From the NCBI GenBank assembly GCA_965222725.1, contig OZ244969.1, positions 4,898,001 to 4,962,000 on the forward strand: a DNA stretch of 64,000 bases, read 5' to 3'. The stretch comes from GCA-2748575 sp965222725 (lineage in GTDB: Bacteria; Pseudomonadota; Gammaproteobacteria; Pseudomonadales; Ketobacteraceae). Below the pieces are notes generated by a model. The model was given only the letters and a program-made list of their open reading frames with translations, was not told where the DNA came from and searched no databases. A program made the translations under genes and the position numbers. Of this stretch, positions 24,082 to 31,407 are shown one piece after another (within the stretch, counting starts at the first letter, position 1; each line of letters opens with the position of its first letter).

Positions 24082-24992
24082 AAGCGATTGATCTATTTGC
24101 CGGCTTCGGCGGTTTCAGCACCGGCGCAAAGCTGGCCGGTGTACAGGTGGTATGGGCCGCCAATCACTGGCCCGATGCTGTGCGATGGCATGAGGCCAAT
24201 CACCCGGGAGCGATCCACGTATGCCAGGATCTGCACCAGGCCAACTGGGCAGAAGTACCGGCGCATGACCTGCTGCTGGCCTCCCCCTGCTGCCAGGGGC
24301 ATTCAAAGGCCCGCGGCAAGAGCAACGGAAACCCAGAGCATGATGCAAGCAGATCAACCGCCTGGGCTGTTGTGTCTGCTGCTGAGTATCACCGGCCTGA
24401 TGCCGCTCTTATTGAGAACGTTCCCGAGTTCCTGCAGTGGACTCTATACCCGGCATGGGAAAAGGCAATGAATGATCTGGGATACCAGCTCTCACCGCAT
24501 GTGGTTGACTGCGCTGATTTGGGCGTACCACAGAACAGGATCAGGCTTTTCATTGTCGCCACCAAATCCCGCACCCCCATAGCGCTGAATCTTCCAACAG
24601 AGAATCACCGGTCTGCTGCATCGTTTATTGATATGGACGCTGGCCGATGGTCGCCCATCGAAAAACCCGGGAGAGCCGAAGCAACGCTGGAGCGCGTAAA
24701 AAATGGCAGGAAGGCCTTTGGTGGCCGGTTTGTTTTCAGCTACTACGGCAACACTAAATCTGGCAGATCCCTGCACCGCCCCATTGGAACGATCACTACC
24801 CGTGACCGCTGGGCAATCGTTGACGGTGACAGAATGCGCATGCTCACTGCTGATGAGAATTTAGCGGCTATGTCCTTTCCAGCGGATATACAGCGACCAA
24901 AAGAGCACAGGCTCACCATTCACCTGGCTGGTAATGCCGTACCACCAGTGGCAGCACAGAAGCTGATACAGGCTATCAAGGAGGCAGCATGA
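24078..24992 (+). CDS. Orphan C5-cytosine DNA methyltransferase
   Basis: 304 aa with the ordered motifs of the Dcm/DNMT family. Motif I is DLFAGFGGFSTGAKLAG (residues 5-21). Motif IV is SPCCQGHS (69-76; the catalytic Cys is the one before Gln, and the usual PC is CC). Motif VI is ENV (about 113), motif VIII QNRIRLF (about 152-158), and motif X GNAVPPVAAQKL near the C-terminus. It transfers a methyl group from SAM to carbon 5 of cytosine in a target that cannot be read from sequence. No restriction endonuclease is next to it; phage methyltransferases protect incoming or replicating DNA from host restriction. It lies in the pL operon, coupled by ATGA overlaps on both sides, so it would be made early. 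Confidence 0.93.
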   Translation: MKAIDLFAGFGGFSTGAKLAGVQVVWAANHWPDAVRWHEANHPGAIHVCQDLHQANWAEVPAHDLLLASPCCQGHSKARGKSNGNPEHDASRSTAWAVVSAAEYHRPDAALIENVPEFLQWTLYPAWEKAMNDLGYQLSPHVVDCADLGVPQNRIRLFIVATKSRTPIALNLPTENHRSAASFIDMDAGRWSPIEKPGRAEATLERVKNGRKAFGGRFVFSYYGNTKSGRSLHRPIGTITTRDRWAIVDGDRMRMLTADENLAAMSFPADIQRPKEHRLTIHLAGNAVPPVAAQKLIQAIKEAA

Positions 24993-25114
24993 GCGGTAAC
25001 GATGGATTTGGCGGGATGTGTATAGCAATCGCGCTTCTGGCGATCTTCTTCCACGGAGACCCTGCCCTGATAGATGCGATCATCCACTACCTATACAGCC
25101 ATGCGAAACCATAG
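24989..25114 (+). CDS. Very small single-TM protein
   Basis: 41 aa, ATGA overlap with the methyltransferase stop and GGAGG upstream. One hydrophobic stretch (MCIAIALLAIFFHGDPALI). Unknown function. Confidence 0.5.
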   Translation: MSGNDGFGGMCIAIALLAIFFHGDPALIDAIIHYLYSHAKP

Positions 25115-25123
25115 GGGGAAAGC

Positions 25124-25360
25124 ATGATCGCAGTGGTTGACCACAAAGCAAAGGCAGTCTGGGGGCTGGGTGATACCCGGGAAGCTGCCATGGTGGACGC
25201 CAGGCACCAGATAGCAGGCAAGCCCACACCACCACTACAAGGGCAATTGGAGTACTGCAGTATCAAACCAGACGCACCCTTTCACCTGGACGGGGAAACC
25301 CTTTACGAATACTGCCTGGTTGAACCAGTGGCAGACGATGAACAGATGAGTCTTTTCTGA
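25124..25360 (+). CDS. Small hypothetical phage protein
   Basis: 78 aa preceded by GGGGGAAAGC. Starts with beta strands (MIAVVDHKAKAVWGLGDT) and an amphipathic helix (REAAMVDARHQI), like small phage proteins that bind nucleic acid, but no family recognised. Confidence 0.55.
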   Translation: MIAVVDHKAKAVWGLGDTREAAMVDARHQIAGKPTPPLQGQLEYCSIKPDAPFHLDGETLYEYCLVEPVADDEQMSLF

Positions 25361-25378
25361 CAGCAAGCAGGAGGCAGC

Positions 25379-25948
25379 ATGGTAGTCACAAAGAAAGTAA
25401 TTGATGTTTACAAGGTCCGGGAAGAGCAAGGGATTTTTGGCTGGGCAGATATAGCAATTGATGCAGGCTGGATTAAGTCAGGCCATGGCGAACAAAACTG
25501 TTTCCGAGTTTCAATATCCAGCGACTACGGGAACTGGGCTTTTTTCTGGAGCCACCCAGGAAAGTGCTGGAGATCATTCCTCATGAAAATAAGTATCGAT
25601 TACGCTGCAAGCAAATTCGGTGCAAATGGATGGTTTGATTCCGACGGCACAGAACGCTGGTTGAAGCGGGACATCTCAGAAGCCCGGCGTCAGGGCTCAA
25701 TCACTGCGGAGCAAGCCAGAGAAGCCTGGGAGGCGATCGAGGGCGTCATAATGGAAAGCGGCGATCATCCGGACCTTATATGTGAACGGTTGATAAATTC
25801 AGACTGGATCAAGGCATGGGGCGGCGACTGGCTGGATCGGCTGAATATGAATTATGGCATATGCCCAAGATTCAGAGCGTTCTGGGATGGCCCATGGAAG
25901 GAGTTTATTCAGGTCATAGAAAAAGAACGGCAGCAGGTGGCGGCATGA
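25379..25948 (+). CDS. Hypothetical phage protein
   Basis: 189 aa, rich in Trp and aromatic residues (WAFFWSHPGKCWRSFLMKIS, WIKAWGGDWLDRLNMNYGIC). GGAGG upstream. No TM, no catalytic motif recognised. Mid-operon. Confidence 0.6.
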   Translation: MVVTKKVIDVYKVREEQGIFGWADIAIDAGWIKSGHGEQNCFRVSISSDYGNWAFFWSHPGKCWRSFLMKISIDYAASKFGANGWFDSDGTERWLKRDISEARRQGSITAEQAREAWEAIEGVIMESGDHPDLICERLINSDWIKAWGGDWLDRLNMNYGICPRFRAFWDGPWKEFIQVIEKERQQVAA

Positions 25949-26109
25949 CACCCCCAACTATTTCACAAATGATGTTTGGTGTTGCCCTGGTTATAGCGCT
26001 GGTGGGTCTGGGCTTGATCGTATGGGCACCAGGGTGCTGGGCGTGGCTTGGTGGGTACCTGTTATTTTGTGCTGCCATGGGTGCAGTGATTGCTTGGAAG
26101 CTCAGGTGA
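25945..26109 (+). CDS. Small two-TM phage protein
   Basis: 54 aa, ATGA overlap with the previous stop. Two hydrophobic helices (MMFGVALVIALVGLGLIVWA and WLGGYLLFCAAMGAVIAW). Unknown function. Confidence 0.5.
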   Translation: MTPPTISQMMFGVALVIALVGLGLIVWAPGCWAWLGGYLLFCAAMGAVIAWKLR

Positions 26110-26112
26110 CTT

Positions 26113-26220
26113 ATGGAATGGCTGATTCTTATTGGCGTTGTCGTTTTTATATTGCTGTTTGCCTGTGGAGCACACTTCATCTGGTGGACACTTGAATCAT
26201 TTTTTCGGAACAGGTGGTGA
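26113..26220 (+). CDS. Very small single-TM protein
   Basis: 35 aa beginning MEWLILIGVVVFILLFACGA with an aromatic C-terminus (WWTLESFFRNRW). It starts 3 bp after the previous stop. Short, but frame, spacing and composition fit a membrane miniprotein. Confidence 0.45.
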   Translation: MEWLILIGVVVFILLFACGAHFIWWTLESFFRNRW

Positions 26221-26225
26221 ATAGC

Positions 26226-26735
26226 ATGGGCGAGCGTTATGAAGGCCAGATGCATATGATAGCAACCGATGATGGTGAGCGGTACGTGCCAGGGTTAACC
26301 CTCTCTGAATGTCCTGGGCTTGCTGTAACCGCGCACGGCTTCGGCAGATTCGCAATCACGCACTTGGCTACAGGTAGACGGGTCTGCAGCGGCACTTATG
26401 AGCGCTGCGACAACGCCATTCTGGATATGTGCAGGCTGGCTCTAATTGCAAAGTCTTATGGCTTCAGCTGGGATGAAAAGGCAGCCAAAGAGCGGGTAAA
26501 AGCATGCAGCAAAGAACCGGTGCCGTTCGATGGCGCCACGGTTAAAGACGCTAGCGGAGAGCGCCCTGTATCCATTGAATACTGGATTTTTAATCTGAGA
26601 GGCGCTCTCCCTGGGGCCTCTATTGACACCCCTCTATGGGAAGAGGATCCGCCTCAAGATCAAGCCGAACGACTATTAGAACTGCTGGCTAGCAGTAGCG
26701 ACGGCAAGCGAACCGAAAAGGGGGATGGGCAATGA
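26226..26735 (+). CDS. Hypothetical phage protein
   Basis: 169 aa from ATG 26226 (AGGTGG upstream). The first half is beta-rich and includes RFAITHLATGRRVCSGTYER; the second half is helical with an acidic tail. No family recognised. The next gene starts in its stop (ATGA). Confidence 0.55.
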   Translation: MGERYEGQMHMIATDDGERYVPGLTLSECPGLAVTAHGFGRFAITHLATGRRVCSGTYERCDNAILDMCRLALIAKSYGFSWDEKAAKERVKACSKEPVPFDGATVKDASGERPVSIEYWIFNLRGALPGASIDTPLWEEDPPQDQAERLLELLASSSDGKRTEKGDGQ

Positions 26736-26983
26736 AAACCGTATTCTTGCTGATGGCGGAGTTCAACGAAGCGGATATCCCGCTGGAGAAAGTGGCCGAA
26801 AAATACTTGGCCATGAAGCCGGAGCAGGCAGCAAGGAAGGCCAAGCTTCACCAGCTACCATTCCCCACTTTCCGCGCCGGATCTCAAAAAGCACCGTTTC
26901 TAGTGAACGTTGCTGATCTCGCCAAATTCATTGATGACAGCAGGGCAGCGGCTGAGCGTGAATGGAAACTGATGAACAGCTAG
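26732..26983 (+). CDS. PrtN-like (pyocin activator family) protein
   Basis: 83 aa. The pattern MKTVFLLMAEFNEADIPLEK, VAEKYLAMKPEQAARKAKLH, LPFPTFRAGSQKAPFLVNVA and DLAKFIDDSR follows the PrtN family closely (a short DNA-binding protein with the FR-x-GSQKAP block). PrtN activates pyocin genes in Pseudomonas; phage members are often found beside the integrase. Here it is the last gene before int, with stops overlapping by 4 bp, the position of an excisionase. An Xis or activator role is plausible; which one is inference. Confidence 0.8.
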   Translation: MKTVFLLMAEFNEADIPLEKVAEKYLAMKPEQAARKAKLHQLPFPTFRAGSQKAPFLVNVADLAKFIDDSRAAAEREWKLMNS

Positions 26984-28131
26984 TTAAGCACTATCTCTTT
27001 CCATTCCCAATCTTTCCACCGGTCCCGGGGTTCCATTTCTATGATGTCCTCGTATCGCTTAAGCGAACTCCACGACCGGTGCCCGCTTACCTTTGCAACC
27101 TTTGGTATATCCCAGGCCTCGCCGTTGTAGCCGTTCTTCTCAAACAGCCAGCTGATGCACTCATGCCGCAGGTCATGGAGCCTTAGGCTTTCCTCCTGGC
27201 CAATGTAGTGGCCGGCGGCATCCCTGAGTCTGGCAAACAGGGTTTTCATGCTTCGTTCATTGTAGGGGAAGATGCGAGGCTCTGAAGGGTGTTTGGGCAT
27301 TACCCGGATGACCTGGAACGCTTCATAAGGAATATACACCTCAACGTCATTGCCGATCTTCTGGCCTGGGTGCTTCATGTCCCGGACAACAATAGTCTGG
27401 CGGTCCTCATTCAGATCAGCCCACTCAATCCGGCAGGTCTCCGCAATACGGCGGGATGAGAACATCTGAAACACTATCAGGCGGTCCAGCATGGCAAAGT
27501 CGTTGTTTTGGTGCCGAGGGCTCAACCGGCGTTCATGGGCAAGCCTGACTATATCCGTGATCTCAACCTCAGTGGGGCGCCTTTCCCTTTCGCTGGATCT
27601 CCGGAGCACGTTGAATTTTTTTAACACCTGCTGGGCCTCATTGGCGATATTGATATCAACCGGCACCCCCAGCACCGGCCCGGCGCACTTAATCACCTCA
27701 CTGATATAAATCCAGTCCTGTGTCACTGTCTGGGGCTTCACGCCGTCCTTTTCCATACGGTCCAGGCAATGGGTTACTATGTCCACAGCCTGCAGATCCT
27801 GGCAATCAATATCGGCTATGGGGCGACTCTTGACCATGGCCAGGCTGTAATCCTTTGTCCGCTGCCAGGGGTTAAGTGGTTTCACTATTGCGATATACAT
27901 ATCAATCAGCTCACCAAAGGTGACCTTGGCACCCTTGGACCTGATCGCCCGGCGCAGCACTGCATCATCTTCCAGTTCTAGTTCCCGCTTCTTGCTCCAG
28001 GTTTCGGCCAGCTTCTTTTTTGCGAATGTCCGGGAGTCCCTGAAAACTATTTTCCCTTTCCGTTTGATCCTGACCTCGGCCCTGTACCGGGTCTCACCTT
28101 GAGCGTTTTTGCGGGGGCGTATCGTTGCCAT
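26980..28131 (-). CDS. int: Tyrosine-type phage integrase (dusA-associated)
   Basis: 383 aa. N-terminal arm-binding domain (MATIRPRKNAQGETRYRAEV, residues 1-20 onward), SAM-like core-binding domain (about 75-170) and catalytic domain. Catalytic residues visible: Arg in FSSRRIAETCRIEW (about residue 230), Lys in RDMKHPG, the HxxR box LHDLRH (about 318-323), GHRSW (His about 352) and Tyr in RYEDI (about 361). It integrates and excises the prophage by site-specific recombination. The gene faces dusA and starts 125 bp before the dusA ATG, as in dus-associated elements. Four 8-bp arm-type repeats lie just upstream. Confidence 0.95.
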   Translation of the reverse strand: MATIRPRKNAQGETRYRAEVRIKRKGKIVFRDSRTFAKKKLAETWSKKRELELEDDAVLRRAIRSKGAKVTFGELIDMYIAIVKPLNPWQRTKDYSLAMVKSRPIADIDCQDLQAVDIVTHCLDRMEKDGVKPQTVTQDWIYISEVIKCAGPVLGVPVDINIANEAQQVLKKFNVLRRSSERERRPTEVEITDIVRLAHERRLSPRHQNNDFAMLDRLIVFQMFSSRRIAETCRIEWADLNEDRQTIVVRDMKHPGQKIGNDVEVYIPYEAFQVIRVMPKHPSEPRIFPYNERSMKTLFARLRDAAGHYIGQEESLRLHDLRHECISWLFEKNGYNGEAWDIPKVAKVSGHRSWSSLKRYEDIIEMEPRDRWKDWEWKEIVLN

Positions 28132-28150
28132 GTATAATCCTGATTCTCCG

Positions 28151-28222
28151 GTGCGCCATGAGCACCTAAAAGCGGTGCGCCAAGCCTATTTTCTCGCAAT
28201 CGTGGCGCACTTTATGGCGCAC
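28151..28222. repeat. Four 8-bp repeats, candidate integrase/Xis arm sites
   Basis: GTGCGCCA at 28151-28158 and 28175-28182, and the same box inverted (TGGCGCAC) at 28203-28210 and 28215-28222. All lie in the 124-bp gap between int and dusA, inside phage DNA next to the presumed attachment core. Confidence 0.6.
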
Positions 28223-28255
28223 CACTTATTGAATAATCCCCAAAAATACCACAAA

Positions 28256-29317
28256 ATGACCGAGAATCAGAAGCAAGAAAACACCACGAAAACAGGCACA
28301 CCCCCAGGAATGGCGCGGAATGCACCGGATCGCCGCTTTACAGTGGCCCCGATGCTCGACTGGACCAACCGCCACTGCCGCCATTTCCACCGGTTGATCA
28401 CCCGCCATGCGGTGCTTTACACGGAAATGGTCACCACCGGTGCCATTATCCACGGCGAAACCGACCGCTTTCTGCGGTTTGATCCGTCCGAGCACCCGGT
28501 GGCACTGCAGCTGGGGGGCAGTAACCCCGCCGATCTGGCCCAATGCGCCCGTATCGCCGAAGACTACGGCTACGACGAGGTGAACCTGAATATCGGTTGC
28601 CCCTCCGACCGGGTGCAGTCCGGCAGTTTTGGCGCCTGTCTGATGGCTGAGCCGGACCTGGTGGCCGAGTGCTGCGCGGCCATGCTGGAAACCTGCAATA
28701 TCCCGGTAACGGTAAAATGCCGTATCGGTATTGATGATCAGGATGAATATTTGGACTTACAGAATTTCGTTTCCAGGGTTTCCGCTGCGGGTATCAAAAC
28801 CTTTATTATCCATGCCCGCAAAGCCTGGTTGCAGGGCCTGAGCCCCAAGGAAAACCGCGATATTCCCCCATTGAATTACGAGCGGGTGTATCAGTTGAAG
28901 GCGGATTTCCCGGACCTTGAAATTATCATTAACGGCGGCATTACGACACTGGAAGAAGCGCAACAGCATCTGCAAAAGGTGGACGGCGTGATGATGGGGC
29001 GGGAAGCCTACCAGAACCCGTATATACTGAGTCAGGTAGACAGGCTTTTTTACGGGGACGACACCCCTCCCCCAAGCCGGGATGAAGTCATTACCCGCCT
29101 GATTCCCTATATTGATCAGGTAATCGCGGACGGCGGCAAACTCAGTTATGTTACCCGTCATATCCTTGGGCTTTACCAAAAAATGCCGGGGGCCCGAAAA
29201 TGGCGGCGCGTGCTGAGCGAGAACGCTCACAAACCGGATGCCACCACGGAACTGTTAACCATGGCAAGGGAGCTTGTCGAATTCCCGTCACAGTCAAATG
29301 CTAATGTGGCGGGTTAA
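28256..29317 (+). CDS. dusA: tRNA-dihydrouridine(20/20a) synthase DusA
   Basis: FMN-dependent enzyme that reduces U20/U20a in the tRNA D-loop. 353 aa from ATG 28256; the frame is open further upstream, but that part is phage DNA with the arm repeats. Signatures: TVAPMLDWTNRHCRHFHRL, YTEMVTTGAI, VALQLGGSNP, NIGCPSDRVQSGSFGACLM (catalytic Cys in the GCPS region; the Cys of FGACLM is the DusA proton donor), VKCRIGID, HARKAWLQGLSPKENR and NGGI. Prophage insertion restored a full reading frame, with roughly the first 25-30 residues now encoded by phage DNA and unlike normal DusA N-termini. Its promoter must now also come from the prophage end. Confidence 0.95.
   Translation: MTENQKQENTTKTGTPPGMARNAPDRRFTVAPMLDWTNRHCRHFHRLITRHAVLYTEMVTTGAIIHGETDRFLRFDPSEHPVALQLGGSNPADLAQCARIAEDYGYDEVNLNIGCPSDRVQSGSFGACLMAEPDLVAECCAAMLETCNIPVTVKCRIGIDDQDEYLDLQNFVSRVSAAGIKTFIIHARKAWLQGLSPKENRDIPPLNYERVYQLKADFPDLEIIINGGITTLEEAQQHLQKVDGVMMGREAYQNPYILSQVDRLFYGDDTPPPSRDEVITRLIPYIDQVIADGGKLSYVTRHILGLYQKMPGARKWRRVLSENAHKPDATTELLTMARELVEFPSQSNANVAG
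28331..28381. other. Presumed attachment-core region in dusA
   Basis: The codons for RRFTVAPMLDWTNRHCR, the most conserved 5' part of dusA, are the known target zone of dus-associated integrases. Sequence to the left is phage-like; to the right it is chromosomal. The core itself cannot be delimited without the other junction. Confidence 0.4.
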
Positions 29318-29337
29318 ATTACACGGAGTCGAATTCA

Positions 29338-30303
29338 ATGAGTCACAAACTGGATCAACTGAAAACCATGACCACGGTGGTGGCGGACACCGGCGATATA
29401 GAAGCGATTCGCCAGTTTCAGCCCCAGGATGCCACCACCAATCCGTCGCTATTGCTGAAAGCCGCGCAGCTTGAAGAATACAAACCGCTGCTGCAAAAAG
29501 CTGTGGAACAGGCCAGGCAGTTCAGCTCGGCTGCTGCTCACAATGAAAATCGCAGCACTATCGCCGCCGATATTTTATCGGTTCTGATCGGTAAAGAAAT
29601 ATTGTCCATTGTGCCCGGTTATGTGTCTACCGAAGTGAACGCCAGACTGTCGTTCGATACTCAGGGCACTATCAACAAAGCCCGCCGCATTATTCAGCTG
29701 TATGAAGACCTGGGCATTGGCCGCGAACGTGTGCTGATCAAGATCGCCTCCACCTGGGAAGGCATTAAAGCAGCCGAGGTGCTGGAACAGGAAGGCATTC
29801 ACTGCAATCTGACCCTGCTGTTTTCCTTCACACAGGCCGTTGCCTGCGCGGAAGCCGGTGTTACCCTGATATCACCTTTTGTAGGGCGCATTCTTGACTG
29901 GTACAAGGCCAACACCGATAAAAAAGACTACACCGCCCAGGAAGACCCCGGCGTTGTTTCCGTAACGCGGATTTACCAGTACTACAAACAGTTCGGTTAC
30001 AACACCATCATTATGGGCGCCAGCTTCCGCAATACCGGCGAAATCGAACAGCTGGCAGGTTGCGACCGGCTCACCATCAGCCCTGCCCTGATGGAGGAAC
30101 TGAGCACAGACAACGGTAATCTGGAAGCGGTGCTTGCCCCTGTAATCAACTGGGAACCACACCCGAAGGTGACGGTCAAAGAAACAGATTTTCGCTGGCA
30201 AATGAATGAAGATGCCATGGCCACTGAAAAACTGGCGGAAGGCATTCGCAAGTTTGCCGAAGACCAATCCAAACTGGAGCAACAACTGGATCAATTGTTC
30301 TGA
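29338..30303 (+). CDS. tal: Transaldolase
   Basis: 321 aa, the TalB size. Moves a dihydroxyacetone unit between sugar phosphates in the non-oxidative pentose phosphate pathway. Visible: DATTNPSLLLKAAQL (about residues 31-45), Schiff-base Lys in VLIKIASTWEG (about 132), NLTLLFSFTQAVACAEAG, ISPFVGRILDWYK and IMGASFRN. It starts 20 bp after dusA and its stop overlaps the next ATG (TGATG), so dusA-tal-terB-like may be co-transcribed. Confidence 0.97.
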   Translation: MSHKLDQLKTMTTVVADTGDIEAIRQFQPQDATTNPSLLLKAAQLEEYKPLLQKAVEQARQFSSAAAHNENRSTIAADILSVLIGKEILSIVPGYVSTEVNARLSFDTQGTINKARRIIQLYEDLGIGRERVLIKIASTWEGIKAAEVLEQEGIHCNLTLLFSFTQAVACAEAGVTLISPFVGRILDWYKANTDKKDYTAQEDPGVVSVTRIYQYYKQFGYNTIIMGASFRNTGEIEQLAGCDRLTISPALMEELSTDNGNLEAVLAPVINWEPHPKVTVKETDFRWQMNEDAMATEKLAEGIRKFAEDQSKLEQQLDQLF

Positions 30304-30764
30304 TGCTGAAAAAACTCAAAGCCTTTTTCGACGAAACCCTGTCAACCGACGGACAGGAAGAGCAGCCGCTGGAAAAGCGGCTGCAACTGGCCACCGCTGC
30401 ATTGCTGATAGAGATGGTGAATGCAGACTATGAAATTCTTGAAATCGAGAAAGCCCAACTGGTGCAGTCATTAAAGGCCGGGTACTCCCTGACGGAGGAA
30501 GAAATTCAGGAGCTGATTGCGTTAAGCGAAGAGAAACACGGCGAAAACCATTCCCTGTATCCATTCACCCGCCTGATCAACGATCATTACAGCGAGCAAC
30601 AAAAACGGGAAGTCATTCGCCTGATGTGGCAGGTGGCACTGGCGGATGGCCATATCGATAAACATGAGATGCATCTGATGCGCAAGATCTCAGATCTGTT
30701 GTATGTAGACCGGCCCGTGGTGATGGAAATCAAAAACCAGGAATTAAAAAAGCAGCAGAGCTGA
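30303..30764 (+). CDS. TerB-like (TerB_N / co-chaperone-like) protein
   Basis: 153 aa, all-helical. Duplicated metal-site-like acidic helices: LLIEMVNADYEILEIEKAQL (about 38-57) and LMWQVALADGHIDKHEMHLM (about 111-130), which is the TerB pattern A-(D/N)-x-x-(I/E)-x-x-x-E. TerB-like proteins are cytosolic and of poorly defined function, linked to tellurite resistance and stress. Overlaps tal by one base. Confidence 0.8.
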   Translation: MLKKLKAFFDETLSTDGQEEQPLEKRLQLATAALLIEMVNADYEILEIEKAQLVQSLKAGYSLTEEEIQELIALSEEKHGENHSLYPFTRLINDHYSEQQKREVIRLMWQVALADGHIDKHEMHLMRKISDLLYVDRPVVMEIKNQELKKQQS

Positions 30765-30792
30765 AGCAGCTAGAGGCCGGGGCCTGTTCACA

Positions 30793-31353
30793 TTAATTGA
30801 GCCGCTGGTGGCGGTTATATACATCGTTGCTATTGCTGTTATTACTGTTGCTGCCACCCACCTTCTGCTCTTCCAGCGTTGCCACCACTTCCTTGAAGGT
30901 TTCCTTGTTCTTGTCATTCATGCTCATTAACACTTTATGAGCTTCCAGCACTTTGCGGGTTGCTTCGGCCTCGGTGCAGTCGCGGGTAGGCAGGTCCGCC
31001 AGGGTGGAATTCAGAATGGATTCTTCGTGGATAATATTGAATACCGCATCAAAACCCATGGAATCGAGTATGCGGTTAATATCAGGATTGGTGGAAATAA
31101 TAACGGGACGGATATCGGAGGTTTTGCGGAAGAAGACGGCGATCTTGGCGAGCAAGCCCAGCGCCGTACTGTCGATGATAGTCGTTTCACTAAGATCGAT
31201 CACCACCGCTTTCATATCGGGGTCGTTAAAAATACCCTCGATGAATTCATCCAGGGTTCCGCAACAGGTGACACGAATATCGCCAATCAGCTTTAATACG
31301 TAAGTACCTTGATGCACTGCGTACAGCACTCGACTTGCAGTGGACTTCGCCAT
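30793..31353 (-). CDS. STAS anti-sigma factor antagonist (HsbA-like)
   Basis: 186 aa. STAS domain about residues 10-110 with the phosphorylatable Ser in IDSTALGLLAKI, after VVIDLSETTI. An extra C-terminal region of about 70 residues ends in Ser/Asn repeats (GGSNSNNSNSND). Such proteins bind an anti-sigma factor unless phosphorylated; dephosphorylation by a PP2C phosphatase releases the sigma factor. The receiver-PP2C gene is 54 bp upstream on the same strand, as in HsbR-HsbA-type partner-switching loci of Pseudomonas. Confidence 0.88.
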   Translation of the reverse strand: MAKSTASRVLYAVHQGTYVLKLIGDIRVTCCGTLDEFIEGIFNDPDMKAVVIDLSETTIIDSTALGLLAKIAVFFRKTSDIRPVIISTNPDINRILDSMGFDAVFNIIHEESILNSTLADLPTRDCTEAEATRKVLEAHKVLMSMNDKNKETFKEVVATLEEQKVGGSNSNNSNSNDVYNRHQRLN

Positions 31354-31407
31354 TTCCAGTGAAACACCTTTTATCAGTAGTTCGCTGTTTGCTATTCAGC
31401 TTCCTTG

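Larger units (their letters stand above)
1..28381. mobile_element. Lambdoid prophage, left part outside window, inserted in dusA
   Basis: A contiguous block with temperate-phage organisation: integrase at the dusA junction, two early operons diverging from a CI/Cro control region, replication genes with an internal iteron array, a Q-like gene, a late promoter/terminator block, and late genes down to terminase and a gpW-like connector. Portal, capsid and most tail genes must lie beyond position 1. No frameshifts or premature stops are seen in the core phage genes, so the element may be functional. The right boundary is set by the change to chromosomal dusA coding sequence; the exact crossover cannot be fixed because the other attachment site is outside the window. 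Confidence 0.93.

Noticed and set aside
28109..28255. N-terminal extension of DusA
   Set aside because: The extra 49 codons lie over the arm-type repeats and the int start, in phage DNA; ATG 28256 or a later start is more likely.
28331..28381. tRNA gene as integration target
   Set aside because: No tRNA cloverleaf at the junction; the integrase abuts dusA, a known alternative target.
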